In this document: piece by piece, positions 1 to 11,815 of the stretch
Numbering within the stretch: position 1 is the stretch's first letter
Layout: the number at the start of each line of letters is the position of its first letter
Source of the DNA: Escallonia rubra
Taxonomy: Eukaryota; Streptophyta; Magnoliopsida; Escalloniales; Escalloniaceae
Direction: 5' to 3'
Length of the DNA stretch: 64,000 bases
Assembly (NCBI GenBank): GCA_033065855.1
Contig: JAVXUO010002416.1
Location: forward strand, 248,001-312,000
Program-made: the position numbers and the translations under genes
Notes under the pieces: generated by a model
Database searches by the model: none
What the model was told of the DNA's origin: nothing
The model's input: the letters and a program-made list of their open reading frames with translations, nothing else

Positions 1-1932
1 TTATTGTCCATAAAAATATTTCTCATGTAAACTTTTTGTTTACTCTGTGTGATGTTCTATTATTTGGCTGTTCTATGCGTTCTTCTATTATTTGCCGGTG
101 CAGTTGCTAAGGCCATCGATTTAACATGAACTCGATCAGTAGTAAGGGCGCACATTCAAGACGATTTTACAAGAGGAAGTTTAAGACGGTTTGATTAATA
201 GTGCAACATACACGAAACATTTTCTTGTTTTACGCACAATATTCATGCTCATTCTGCTTGAACACATAACTGCAGACTTTTGATTTATGATCTGCTGCAT
301 GTCATGTGTAATATATGATGTTTACTTATAAGAACCTGCTTTAACACTAGCCACTTTTGTTACGGTGGATTGACTCTTCCTAAATTTTTATAGATTTTTA
401 CGAAGCTTCGGGGTGTTGGTGTGAGACAAAAGCATGTGCTTTCAACACTTGGTAAAATCAGTAATGGAAAAGGAACCAAAAAGGCAAAGTTGTCGTATGT
501 TTTTCCAATGGAGGTCTCGACCGTCCCATCTTACTTCCTCTGTCAAACCCAAAATACCATTACCCTAGACACCATAAGAAAAAGGAAAAAAATTGGCTAC
601 TACCCCGGTTGGAGGATGTGGACACTAACAAGAACTCTTCTCTCTTTTGATAATTGTTATCAGCTGCATTGTACACAACTCTCGTGATACAAACATTGTT
701 GTAGTGATAAGTACCCTTTGTTGAGTTTATCCCATCTTTGCATGGCAAGGCAGAGCTTGCTAAATCCAGACAAGCCATTCTCTCTCTTTTTGAAGTTTAT
801 GAGCTAAGAGCATTTGTGTTGCATTCGAAAAGCCACGAACTTACAGCACTAGGTAAAATCATGAACAGAAAACAGGAAAAGAACTTCACTAGAAAGCAAT
901 GTTGTCATTTGTTTTTGCAATTGAGGTCACACTTTTGAATGTCACCTTTACTTCTTTTGCCAAACGCAAAGCAAACAAAGAAAAAAGAACCCAAAATACA
1001 ACTACTGTAGACTCCATAAGTATGACCTATATTATGCTCCGTCCAATAAGGATCCTGCTCTCCCCCTAAAGTCAGCTGCATTATACTCAACTCTATAGCC
1101 ATAAGGGGACGCCAGTGCAACATAGTAACGTCATGCTAGTGCGACATAGTAACAAACTCACCGCGGATGATCACCGAAGTGATCAAGAAGAAACGAAGAG
1201 AGGGCGCAAAGTCTTTAACAAAGGTATATAGATAGCTTCATCTCAGATGTCACTGAAGTTTCTTAAACCACGTTAGCAAAAAGTAAAGAATATCAAACTG
1301 TAACGGGAGGCGAATTTGTCAAATTATTTCCTCTCTGCATTGGGCAGGACAAAGAAACAGTGAGAAAACTTTGTTTTAGGGCAAATGAATGATGTCTTTC
1401 TGGATATCTATGTAATAAACTATTGAGGTGTCTACTTAAATAACTAGATTCTTTGGGGAAAGAGCACTGTCTTCACTATGCATCAAACTATACATCACAT
1501 AATAAGCCATCTAAAAAACTTTGTTTAAGATACATGACCGACTTGTATTTGTTAAAAGATTGAACGTTTCTTGATTTGGTATGGCAAGCACGAATTATGG
1601 ATCGAACTTCATCAAATTTCATAACTATAACTATACTGGATCATCCATAATTTTTATCAAAGTACCAACATTTGCAAACTTCATACCAAAATATGAACGC
1701 TGAAGATTCCTATAGTGTTCTTGAATTCTAAAATCAAAAGCCACCAAGCTATAAAAAGAAACCTTATAATCGAAGAAAACCAGTATCAATATATGCATAT
1801 CACATGAAGTTCATAAGACTTACATTTTCAATTTTTATATTGGTAAGGAATACTCAATTCATGCACATGTTTCGAAAATCTCACTGCTTGATGAACGAAA
1901 ATTCATCCGTAAATCATAAACCTTAGAAGGAA
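1..1932. other. Intergenic DNA without a supportable gene
   Basis: No open frame here resembles a known protein or continues through plausible splice sites. The stretch holds a diverged direct duplication (about 408-690 and 808-1104) and, near 588-616, a short piece resembling one end of the MITE family found complete at 11587, 14584 and 51806. The last few hundred bases before 1932 are AT-rich and are probably the 3' flank of the minus-strand PPR gene. Confidence 0.6.
408..1104. repeat. Diverged direct duplication
   Basis: Two segments of roughly 290 bp share the same order of short blocks: a 'aggtaaaatcat'-like block, an 'aattgaggtc'-like block, 'accctagacaccataag' against 'actgtagactccataag', and 'cagctgcattgtacacaactc' against 'cagctgcattatactcaactc'. 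The copies are too diverged for a recent event and no coding frame is shared. It may be an old tandem duplication or two copies of an unidentified repeat. Confidence 0.5.
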
Positions 1933-3525
1933 CTAACATACATTTACCCGAGAAAAACTGGGGCAAATGTCACCACCTGACTGTATGCTGATGATTGCTA
2001 AAAGTGTATGCATGTCTTCAATCCTGGGGTTCATCTTTTCTCCAGCAACAAACTCGTGAATAACGCCATTAATCTCAACCGAGCTGCAACCTGGTGTTTT
2101 GTGTATCCCTTGGCTTTTCATCTTCTTCCGTATCCTTCTCGCACAGTCATGTTTACCTGCGGCAGAGTATAAATTTGACAGCAGAACATAGGCTCCGCTA
2201 TGGCGTTCTAGCTGCACGAGTCTTTCTACTGCAACCTCAGCCAGTTGGGCTTGTCCATGATCATTGCAGGCACTTAGCAACGCTCGCCAAGCTATTGCTT
2301 CTTCAGACGCGCCACTAGAATTAGCCATTTTCTGAACAATTGTTTTTGCCTCTTCAAACTGACCAGCTCTGCTAAGGAGGTCGATTATGCATCCATAATG
2401 TTCAGTTTTGGGCTCAATATTATATGTATTATACATACTATTCAACAACCTTAAACCTTCGTACGCCATGCCTGAATAACTACAAGCTGTAAGGATGGCA
2501 ATGAAAGTAACATCATCTGGCTGAACCCCATCTCTCTCCATATCCAAAAACAACATCAAAGCGCGCTCCCCATATCCGTGCATCGCTACTCCTGAAATCA
2601 TGGCATTCCAACAAATAGTATCTTTTCGCGGCATTTCATCGAACACATTTTCAGCTATGTCTAACTTCCCACATTTACAGTACATGTCAATCAATGCTGT
2701 GCCTAACCGGACACTTAACGGCAGTCTGATTCGCTCCACATATCTATGAATCCATATCCCAATATCAAGAGCACCCAAATGAGCACAAGCACAAAGTACA
2801 CTCACGAAAATAGCCTCATCTGGCAGAAAGCCCATCAACTGCATATCACGAAACATGTGTAAACCCTCCTTAAAACAATTGTTCTGGACATATCCAGATA
2901 TCATAGAACCCCATATTCCTCTATCCTTCACCGGCGCTTCATCAAACACCAATCTTGCAGTATAAGCATCCCCTTTTCTAGCATACCCAGATATCAAAAC
3001 TGTCCAAGACACAACACAGTGGCAAGGAATTTCGTCGAACACTTGGCGTGCATCTTCCATCTTATCAAATCCAGCGTACATATAAACTAAAGTATTACCA
3101 ACAAAGATATCAAATGAAAAACCCAGTTTCAAACAATGCCCATGAACAGATGATCCAAGATAGAAACTCTGCGAATTCGCACAAGACTTCAAAACATAGG
3201 GAAGTGTGTAATTATCAGGATGCATTCCATTTTCTAACATTTGTGTGTAAATTTGTATGATTTCAGTTAGCTCGCCTTTGAGCAAACAAGTTTTGATCAT
3301 GGTGTTGCAAATACAAATTGTGGGGTTTTCAATGTGTTGAAAGATTTTCAAGCCGTGCGGTAGGCTGCCACGAACTGGGTCTGAACAGAAAGCCAATAGT
3401 CTGCTCAGTGTGAAGTTGTTCTTCCCAAGGCCGCATGTGATTGCTTGTGCATGAGCTTCTCTGAGTTGCTTCATGTTCTTGCATTTCTCCAGTATCGAGA
3501 GACATTTGCTGGTTATTTTCGACAT
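1933..3525 (-). CDS. Pentatricopeptide repeat protein, PLS class with E and E+ motifs
   Basis: This intronless frame of 530 codons encodes a chain of PPR motifs. Recurrent signatures are visible, such as 'GNTLVYMYAGFDKMEDARQV', 'VVSWTVLISGYARKGD', 'TALIDMYCKCGKLDIAENVF' and 'WNAMISGVAMHGYGERAL', which is the P-L-S alternation. The end, around residues 480-515, reads 'GCSSVEINGVIHEFVAGE', a typical E/E+ region, and no DYW deaminase domain follows. Proteins of this class bind organellar RNA through two residues per motif and usually take part in C-to-U editing or RNA maturation in mitochondria or plastids, recruiting a deaminase in trans when DYW is absent. The ATG at 3525 opens the frame, and the N-terminus lacks an obvious targeting sequence by eye. 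Lack of introns is normal for the family. The exact orthologue and RNA target cannot be read from sequence. Confidence 0.93.
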   Translation of the reverse strand: MSKITSKCLSILEKCKNMKQLREAHAQAITCGLGKNNFTLSRLLAFCSDPVRGSLPHGLKIFQHIENPTICICNTMIKTCLLKGELTEIIQIYTQMLENGMHPDNYTLPYVLKSCANSQSFYLGSSVHGHCLKLGFSFDIFVGNTLVYMYAGFDKMEDARQVFDEIPCHCVVSWTVLISGYARKGDAYTARLVFDEAPVKDRGIWGSMISGYVQNNCFKEGLHMFRDMQLMGFLPDEAIFVSVLCACAHLGALDIGIWIHRYVERIRLPLSVRLGTALIDMYCKCGKLDIAENVFDEMPRKDTICWNAMISGVAMHGYGERALMLFLDMERDGVQPDDVTFIAILTACSYSGMAYEGLRLLNSMYNTYNIEPKTEHYGCIIDLLSRAGQFEEAKTIVQKMANSSGASEEAIAWRALLSACNDHGQAQLAEVAVERLVQLERHSGAYVLLSNLYSAAGKHDCARRIRKKMKSQGIHKTPGCSSVEINGVIHEFVAGEKMNPRIEDMHTLLAIISIQSGGDICPSFSRVNVC

Positions 3526-3712
3526 TCGTCCCCTCGAGCTTCATTTAATTGTAGCAGACCAAATAAGATTTGCGCTTAAACGACTAGAAAAGTTAAGCGG
3601 CTACAAGGGAAGGCAAAATGCTACCTATTTCATGATTAGGCTGGCTCGCGAGGCTCCAATTTGGCGGGGATAAAGTGGTACAGCGGATGGATTTTACTTT
3701 GACAACTTGACT

Positions 3713-3925
3713 AAACTATTCAAAGAGAAAATTTCATCCGTTTGCAATACCACGTCCTTACATACGGTGGCTCAAAACTCTTTATTTGAAGTACAAGCGA
3801 AAATTTCATCCGTTAACAATATCACGGTACTATACAATTCCGTTAACAATACCACGTCACTATACAAATGTTGACCGCTCTTTATTTGAAGTACAAGTGA
3901 AAATTTCATCCGTTAGCAATACCTA
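3713..3925. repeat. Short tandem/interspersed repeat upstream of the PPR gene
   Basis: A block containing 'aaaatttcatccgtt' followed by 'caatacc' or 'caatatc' occurs at about 3729, 3809 and 3900, with a shorter 'ccgttaacaataccacg' copy at about 3840. A second shared block, 'ctctttatttgaagtacaag', precedes two of the copies. The spacing is about 80-90 bp. The array lies 200-400 bp upstream of the PPR start codon, so it could sit in its promoter. Confidence 0.7.
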
Positions 3926-4356
3926 AAAAGCTTTTTGTTCAAAGTAAGTGAAAATTAAGAGAAGAAGAGTATATAGAAGAATTTGGGGACATAGGGTCCA
4001 ACTAACGCAGAAATATGCCTCTAACGACAAACTCTTGCAACGATTTATGCCAATCTGTGGCAAAAGTTCGTAGGAAGGTGAAGGACTTAAGTATCCGAGG
4101 ACCACCATTATTAGGATGCATTCAAAAGACAACTAAAGTTACTCGAGGTTCCGAACCCAAAGTATCTATTGCAATATGAACTTATATACATTAAAGTCAA
4201 CTCCTTAGGAGCATAAGATATTCAATATTTTGATTTCGAGATACATTGTGTTGCGTAACCAAAAATTAAGATTCTCACTTCCTCCAGAGGCATCTGTTGA
4301 TTGCTCTCTTTGGCAGAACGCCTTTGCTCGTAAGAAAGAATAGGTTGGTAATTCAA

Positions 4357-7300
4357 CTAAAACAAGAACTCAGTATCAGCTACTTCTAGGACTTGGTGAA
4401 TACCAATTGGCTTTACACCGGGGCGAAATGCATTTCCTTCGATATACCTGCAACGGAATTTGATCAGGAACACAATTCTCAAATTGTCTGGAGTGACTAA
4501 CAAGAGCAACTCACATTTCTTTCAAAAAAGGGTGCTTATAGAAGGCATCCGGTATCCTCCCACTAAATTGATTGTGATCCAGGTACCTGATTTAGAACAT
4601 AAAAGCTTTAGAAGAAAGATCTAGCAGATAATGTGCATTGACGTATCTACAGTTTGTATGAATTATCAGATCCCAAAATGAGCAAGTAGAGAAGGTTCGA
4701 TTAGCAACTAATCAAACGCAATGAATTCTTTTTCTTTTGAAAAGTAAACAAATGCAATGATATTGCACTTAGAAAAAGGCCATGATTAAAACTGATTTAT
4801 ACAAGTGTCAAAGTCTCATTACAAGTTAACACGAAAATAGCAGAGTGATGAACTAATCCCACAAGTTAACATATTCTGAGTAAATGCAAAGAAGTTCCAA
4901 GGTCTTGTCTGGTCAAGGAGGGGTCGACCAAATAATGATGGAGTTGGAGACAAAATGCATAAAACTCTAGCTCCCAAAAAAACACACCTTCCTGGAGAGC
5001 AGTTTTGACCACATATTGTACGATAAAGGAAAAGCCAAACTCCCTGAATTTTGGTGCCATTAACAAGCGTCCAACTACCCAACTATTTGACATGTTGAGC
5101 AGATACATAGACATCTTCTACAAGAGTGTCGACATGAGAAATTATTGTTTAGCGTAATCACAATCAAAGCATTAAACATATATGCAATCTAGATGCCAAT
5201 GAATAGAACATCCCTTACTCCACAAAATGAACAAGAGCGCTGAAAGCACACTTACAAGTTAGTCAACCTAGGAATATGAGCAAGTCCAGATGGAATTATC
5301 CCAGACATTTTGTTGTAAGATAAATACCTGTAGCAAAAACAAAAAAAATGTGCAGAAAACCAAAAAAATGATAAATTCAGTAAGGAACATAACCCCCACT
5401 CAATGTGTAATTTTACTTGATATGCGATACTTACAAGATCTCCAGATTCGTCAAATTCGCCAGCTGTGCTGGAATTCCTCCCGTAAGATAATTATTGTTC
5501 AAATAACTGCATAATCCAATTGGATAGGAAAGAAGCCTTATTTACCATCTATTCTACTGGCAAAATACCACTAACAATTCGAAGTACTTTAAATTCCATC
5601 AGCTAAAATTGACTTACAGGTTGCGTAGAACTGGGAAGCACCCATCTATACGTATGAGTTCCCTTATAGTTCCTACCAAATGATTGTTACCAACATCCCT
5701 AGAAGGACAAGTTCACAATGAGATTACGAGTAATCGCATAAATGTGCAGGCACCGTAAATTAGGAAGAGAGAATAGCAGTCTACAAGTGTCTAAGGTTTT
5801 GTAAAGTGCCCAATTCTGGTGGAATCCGCCCAATGAAACGATTTTCATGTAAATGAAGATAGCGCAGTTCAGGAAGACTCGCAAGCTCCTTGGGGATTTC
5901 CCCTTTGAAACTATTGAAACTCAGGTACCTGCAGAAGTTTCAGGCAATATATGGTTAACAGCAGGTCGCATACATACTAGAAGAAGGCTGCTAAAACAAA
6001 ATTACATAACCTCAAAGATGATGAAACTACTCACAGATGTGTTAGTCCCTTAAGTTCACCTATTTCTGGAGGAATGACATCCTGCAGCTTGTTCCACCTC
6101 AGGTTCCTGAGAAATAGCCACCAGTAATAAGCTAAGGACATGATAAAAAGATTGAGCTATTAGCTTTAAGATTTTATACACTCCTTTGAAATCTCGACAT
6201 ATAAGTGATTTAAGGTTTGAGGAAGAGGCTATAAGAAAGTATCAAAGGAAGCCTTCTCCATGAATAAAACTGTTGGAGATAACCTATGCATTTAGATTAA
6301 GTATAACAAAGCACTAAAGGGGCCGATTATAGAAATAACAACAGGAAGAGAATCATGTAGCTATCAAGCTTACATCCAAAATGATGGCTAAACACTGGCT
6401 GGTGTCCTTCAGAGCCCTACATAGTATTCTAGCTAAAAGATACGTCTTAACAAGCAAGAGACATGTATCATGTATACAAACTTTAAAAACAAATAGATGA
6501 CCACATGAGATGCAAATATGATATACATGCACCAATATTTCTATCAAACACTCAATTAGATATAAAACAGCACCTAGATCACCAGATATAATCTACATAG
6601 AAGTAAGGTATCATACAGAATTTTAAGACGCCTCAGACGACCGATCTGAGGTGGAATTGGTCCAGTCAACTTGTTGTTATGGAGATCCCTGCAAAAAGAT
6701 AATAGTAACATAGATACTCAGACGTTTTCAAAGAAAATAACACTTGACATTTGAAAGTGCTAAAACGACGTCAGCCTACTACCATTACTAACAGTTGTGG
6801 GTAAAAAAAAAAAGGGAAACATGCGGATATTGCTTGTAGTTATTAATTATAACTATGCCAAGTTTGTATTTTCATGATTGACAATAATAACAACTTTTGA
6901 TCACTTCTTAGGAAGGAAAAAAAAAAAAATCAATGCAACGTGGAGGTAACTGTGATTTCAACTAACATCATTTATTCAATTGCAGAACCTTGGAAGACTA
7001 ATAATGCATAATCGAGTGTTGGCAAGAAAAAGTCAATCATCGAAACAAAAATGAAACAAGGTAAAGAGTCTTACAGCCTATTAAGATCCAACAGATTTGT
7101 CACAGCAGTAGGAAAAGGCCCGACAATGGACACTGCATAAACTTCCCTGCAGGCGCATAAATAAATTCAATGTAGGTAATATGATCTTCGATTTTTCAAC
7201 TGCTTTGGAGATATAATTTTAAGCGCATATTTAAAGTTGGAAAGGGGATTTAAAGAATGCAATGCTCGGTGAACAAGCAAAATAGATAGGGTGAAGATTC

Positions 7301-8194
7301 TTACAACTCAGTAACTACTCTATAATCACCCTGAGTGGAGCAGGTGACGCCTGACCAAGGCGGTAAATCACCATCTCCACAAGGATCGTCTCCAACCCAT
7401 GCATAGACCACCCTCCATCCAAGTGATGACTTAATTTCATTCAAAGCTTTTACTGCAATCATACACATAAAAAAAATCATTCAGCCATCCCAGAACCACG
7501 CTATCTTCTCTCGACTTAATCATATCGCACACTCACTTCTGCTTAACAGTCGTCAAGCTTTAACTTCAATTGAATCAAAATATCACTAAGGAACTTTAGA
7601 TACAGTCAAAGTAGGAAATCACCACTCCTTCTGTTCCATTGGATGGCACCCAGTTGACCTTTTGCGAAGTCGTGGGGTAGATTTAATCAATATACACATC
7701 GACTTCACTCGTCGTTTTTACCCTAGCTTGAGTTATCATACGATACTTAATTAATGTACGATTGCTATCTGATCGTTATTTAACGTTTGGGCGGCACTAA
7801 TCTACCATAGGAATATCAAAAAAAATCAAAGGAGAAACCCCAATCGCACAGAGGCAGTAAAATATACTAAAACATAAATGTTGGTGCCACATACTTTAAC
7901 CACTGTAAGAACTGGAAATCGTTAACAAAATGAGCTAAATTCTGATGCGATTACGACAGCAAAACAGCAATTTAAGCCCTCTGAACATAGACTAGTGCTA
8001 GAAAGGCGAATTCTGATAATTGAAGTACTAGATCTGCACACCGACATTTCCGGGAACTCGAAAAATTAGGAAAACACGGATCGAAGTGAGAACTTACCGT
8101 CGCGCTTTAGGGTTTTGCAGTGAACGACGGCGTTGAGGAGCAAGGGGAAGATAAAGACCAGTGAAAGTAGCGAAGATGGACGAAGAGGCGCCAT
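4357..8194 (-). CDS. Secreted leucine-rich repeat protein, 11 exons, 330 aa
   Basis: I assembled it from 8098-8194, 7305-7452, 7075-7146, 6617-6688, 6035-6106, 5785-5928, 5618-5698, 5435-5506, 5256-5327, 4515-4586 and 4357-4447. All introns are GT-AG and the frame stays open for 993 nt. Residues 1-26 form a hydrophobic signal peptide ending 'LLLNAVVHC'. An LRRNT-like cap follows (residues 33-70, with 'WVGDDPCGDGDLPPWSGVTC'; C57 and C70 are the likely cap pair). Then come about nine 24-residue plant-type LRRs of the form LxxLxLxxNxLxGxIPxxLGxL. The C-terminus is 'EVADTEFLF' with no membrane segment or kinase, so the product is probably apoplastic or a soluble LRR partner. Most LRR exons are exactly 72 nt; exon 6 is 144 nt, as if one intron was lost. 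From memory it matches a small conserved plant family like Arabidopsis At5g61240. The ligand is unknown. Confidence 0.93.
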
Positions 8195-8616
8195 TGAAGT
8201 AGCACCGATCAGTTCCTGTCTGTGCGGTGTGTTCAGGCTTGAAGGATGCGATGGTCGTTCATACGGTGTACGTATACGTAGATACAGGACAGAGGGAGTG
8301 AGATCTGAGTTCGAGAGGGAGAGGGAGATTCAACTGGCTTTCTGTCGTCGACGCGGAATCTGAGCCTGCTGACCCCCGTCGGTGAATTATTGGTTTATCT
8401 TATTGTGCTTTCTGCGTTCAGTTGGCGAGGCATATATTAGCGACTAATATGTTTACGTGCCACATTTTTGTTGCTAAAGTGATTATATAATGGACGCGTA
8501 GGCCGTAAAAGTGAAGCTAAGATGACTAAATATTGGCGGCTCTTGTGATTTCGGTTTTTAGTTTGGAAATCAAAATTTACAAACTTTATTTTTATTTTTA
8601 TTTTTCTCAAAAGCAA
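8195..8616. other. 5' flank of the LRR gene
   Basis: This holds the 5' untranslated region and promoter of the minus-strand LRR gene. I see no convincing TATA box or named regulatory motif. The sequence turns AT-rich towards 8600, where the transposon-rich block begins. Confidence 0.4.
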
Positions 8617-8875
8617 ATGTGTGTTTGGTTAGTTAGTTTTTATTTTTGAATTTTCTTCTTGTTGTTTATTTCTTAATTATTCCTTCAGTTTTGAATTTGT
8701 CTTTTCTTCTCTGACGCAACCTCTCCGATCTATCTCAGAAGCACCACCTCCACCCCCTCTATCATATACACAACACCACCGCCATCAATTGGACTCCCAT
8801 AGATCCCAATTGAATAGTTTCAAGTTCATATAGTAGCATGCGGGCTAGCGATGGCAGTGATGGGTTTAGTCATAA

Positions 8876-10472
8876 CTAGGTTTGATCTCATGCATTGCAC
8901 ACGGGAGCAACTATAGTCAATAAATTACGTTAATAAAATAATAAAAGCACGATACTAAAGTTTTTGATAAAGAATGGAACAAAAAGTGATAGAATCCATA
9001 TAATGGTCACCTAAAATAAACATCTAACATTAAAACTTAACGGAAAACTAATTGAAAATGATAAAACAATGGTGAAAAATCTCTCATCCTATTATATACA
9101 GTACAATTCAACAAAATCTAACAATGAGAAAGTGACAATTTAATTGAAGAACTATGAACATTGCAAATAATTCTATCGACACAATAAAGGAATAGAAACG
9201 TGGAGAGGGTCATTTGAGTCACAAAATAAGCGTTGATAACTCAAGTGAACAAAATATGACGGCTAGATGAAATAAAGCAATAAAAGAGATAAGTGATTTG
9301 TGATAGAGAGAAAGACTCACCATAGAGATAATTGTCAAATTTTAAGTTTCATAAAATGAGATTATCTCAAGGGAGGGTATGGTCAACTTATTATCATTTT
9401 GTGAGAAATATTTTTGAAACTTAAGTAGGATTAGTAGGTTTAAAATTTTTGAAAATCAATTTTACAAATTTAGAATTTATAAAGGTGATTTTAGGGAGGA
9501 GAAAGTCAACTTAGTATTTTATTAGAGGAAAGAAAATTTTGAAATTTTAAATAAGATCATTGAGTTTAAAATTTTTGGAATCCATTTTGAAGTTAGATTG
9601 CCAGAACAAAATTCTAAAAAAAGAAACAAATATATAAGTAAACATATAAAAGTACATTATAAAAAAAATTACCTAAGAAGATAATTACTTAGGTTTAAAT
9701 CTTTTCCTCAATAATGTTAGATATTTTAGGCATGAAGATAATAATAGCTAAAATTTAGGTTGTTATATTGTAGATTGTCTGTAGAGAGAGAAAAAATATT
9801 CAAGATTATAATTAAAAAAGTTATTAAAAAAAAGTTCATGTGGCAAGCTGAGAGAGTGTCCACATAAGCAGTGATGTAGCAACTTTCTACTATGAAAATA
9901 CTTGTTGAAATATCTTGTATATGTATACCTAATAATAATTATCAAATTGGTAGTAACAATAAGTTAATCAATAATTTATTTTTTACCTTTTTAAATGAGT
10001 TCTTTTATCAATTTTTATCGTTAGAAATGAATTTGAGCAATAATTGTTAGTTTTTTGTGACAAATGAAGATGAAAAATAGTGTATGAAATAATAAAAATA
10101 GTCTATCCTTACTAATAGCAATTGTATTGATAATAGTAACAAAAATAACCCGTGTGTTGAAGTTGTAATACTCAAGATCACCAATAAAAAAGTAACAATA
10201 TATAATAAATAATTAAAAAAATTGGAGCATAAACTATATATAAAACTTGTAATGAAATAAAAGGAAGGATATTATGGTTGTTTAATAAAAAAACTGATGG
10301 AGATTATTGTGTTTTCTTAAACAATAAAAGAGATTAAGATTAAAAAGGAATATATAGAGAATTACTTTTGTCAAAATTTAGAAATTAATGAAATTGTAAG
10401 GATATAAATAAAAAAATTTAGTGGGACATGTTGACATAGAAGAGAGAGAACTCTAAAATCTATATAATTGGT

Positions 10473-10504
<32 letters not shown>

Positions 10505-10644
10505 ATCTAAATCATTATTAGAAAAGTAAGTAAATTTGAAATACTTTAAAAATAAAGTTCATACGGCGAATTAAGAGAGTGTCCAAGTAAGCGATTGCTG
10601 GACAACATTCTCTCAGCTTCGACTTTCATATATATATAATTAGA
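8876..10644 (-). mobile_element. Non-autonomous Helitron
   Basis: On the minus strand the element begins 'TCTAATTATATATATATG' at 10644 after an A, and ends at 8876 in CTAG followed by T, the A|TC...CTRR|T structure of Helitrons. Just before the end is the imperfect hairpin 'CCCGTGTGCAATGCATGAG'. The same 5' and 3' end types and several internal blocks are present in the plus-strand element at 16044-16871, which supports both calls. There is no Rep/helicase frame, so it would depend on an autonomous relative. A (GA)n run lies inside at 10479-10504. Confidence 0.8.
10479..10504. repeat. (GA)13 microsatellite
   Basis: This is a perfect GA dinucleotide run inside the Helitron. It is a likely length-polymorphic site. 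Confidence 0.95.
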
Positions 10645-11586
10645 TTTGTTGTGGACACGGTGGTGTTGTATGATGGTAGTTGTGGTTATGGTCGCTCGTA
10701 GGAGTAGATTTGTAGGTGGTGACAGCGATGGGGCGGCGACAATGGGGCTAGTATGTGGGTGGCGATGACCGTAAGGTGGCAATAGTGTGTTTAGGTAAGG
10801 GTGATTGTGGACATGGTGGTGGAGTGGGCTGTTGGTGGTGGTGGATTGCAATTGTGGATATGGCTGTTAGTAGGAGAAAGTATGTGGAAGGTAATAACAA
10901 GTGGTGATAGCAAGTTGTCTAGTGGTGGTTGTTGGGGCTTGGGGGGTAACTAGTGGCAGTCGTGGAGATGAAATCAGGAATGAGTTTGTGAATATGTGAG
11001 TTGTAAATTATTTCTAATGAAACTTGAAGATTGGATCTCAAAACGAAAATCATAATTGAAAACACAAAACTCCAAAAATGGAGTTTTCAGAAACAAACCC
11101 AAATTGATAACTACTTTAAGTAGTTGAAGAAAAAACAATCGAAAATCTTCATAATACGTGAAAATTTCAGTTTACAAAACTGAAAAACGAAAATTCTGTC
11201 AAACGCTTCCCATGTTAACTCCCATGATTGGCAGTTTAATTCTTTTGCATAATTTTTACTTACCATTTAAATTTTCCATTCAAGCCAATAAAAAGTATAT
11301 ACATATATGCCAAAAGCAACCAATCATGAAACATGTTGAACTTTTAAATTTAGACTTGATTAAAATTGATTTCGTCTATATAATTAGATATGTTGCTTTC
11401 AAGTATAAACTTCTGATTAAATAAGATGATAAACTATATAACGTCAATTCCATATAAGAAAATGAACTGCACGATGCATAGTCTTGAACAATTAATGCCG
11501 ACCATATAAACAGTGGATCAGGGAGGTTTGATGTGCCAAAAACAGGCGCAAATGCAGGCAAAAGACTTATTTTATGATGGAAAAAA

Positions 11587-11815
11587 TTTGGCTGCTACCT
11601 CGGTTGGAGGAATCTTCCTCCTACCCCCTATGTAGCGACAATCAATCGTCTCTAAATGTTTTTAGTGACTTTTATTTAGTGACGCTAAAAAAATGCTGCT
11701 AATAATTGTCGCTGAAAGTGTTAGAAGAAAAGTCACTAGAAACATTTTGCGACTATTAATTATCACTACACACGGGGTTGGAGGAAAATTCCTACAACTC
11801 GGGTAGGAGCCAAAA
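11587..11815. mobile_element. MITE, copy 1 of 3
   Basis: The left end reads 'tttggctgctacctcggttg'. The right end, inverted, reads 'ttttggctcctacccgagtt', so terminal inverted repeats of about 30 bp are clear. Internal text includes 'tagcgacaatcaatcgtctc' and 'tttagtgacgctaaaaaaat', which recurs in the copies at 14584-14807 (same orientation) and 51806-52033 (inverted). It has no coding capacity. The superfamily is uncertain because flanking A/T runs hide the TSD. Confidence 0.8.

Larger units (their letters stand above)
8617..11210. mobile_element. Probable TIR element split by a Helitron
   Basis: The left edge near 8617 reads 'gtgtttggttagttagtttt' and the right edge near 11210, inverted, reads 'agcgtttgacagaattttcg', so the two are loosely inverted. 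Both resemble the ends of the elements at 17282-17734 and 18190-18411. Directly inside lie CCA/ACC-rich DNA on the left (8740-8800) and GGTGG-rich DNA on the right (10660-10980), as in an inverted-repeat element. The Helitron at 8876-10644 separates the halves. Boundaries are approximate and no TSD was fixed. Confidence 0.35.

Noticed and set aside
3713..3925. CRISPR-like array of short repeats
   Set aside because: This is eukaryotic DNA, spacing is irregular, repeats are imperfect, and no cas gene could be present.
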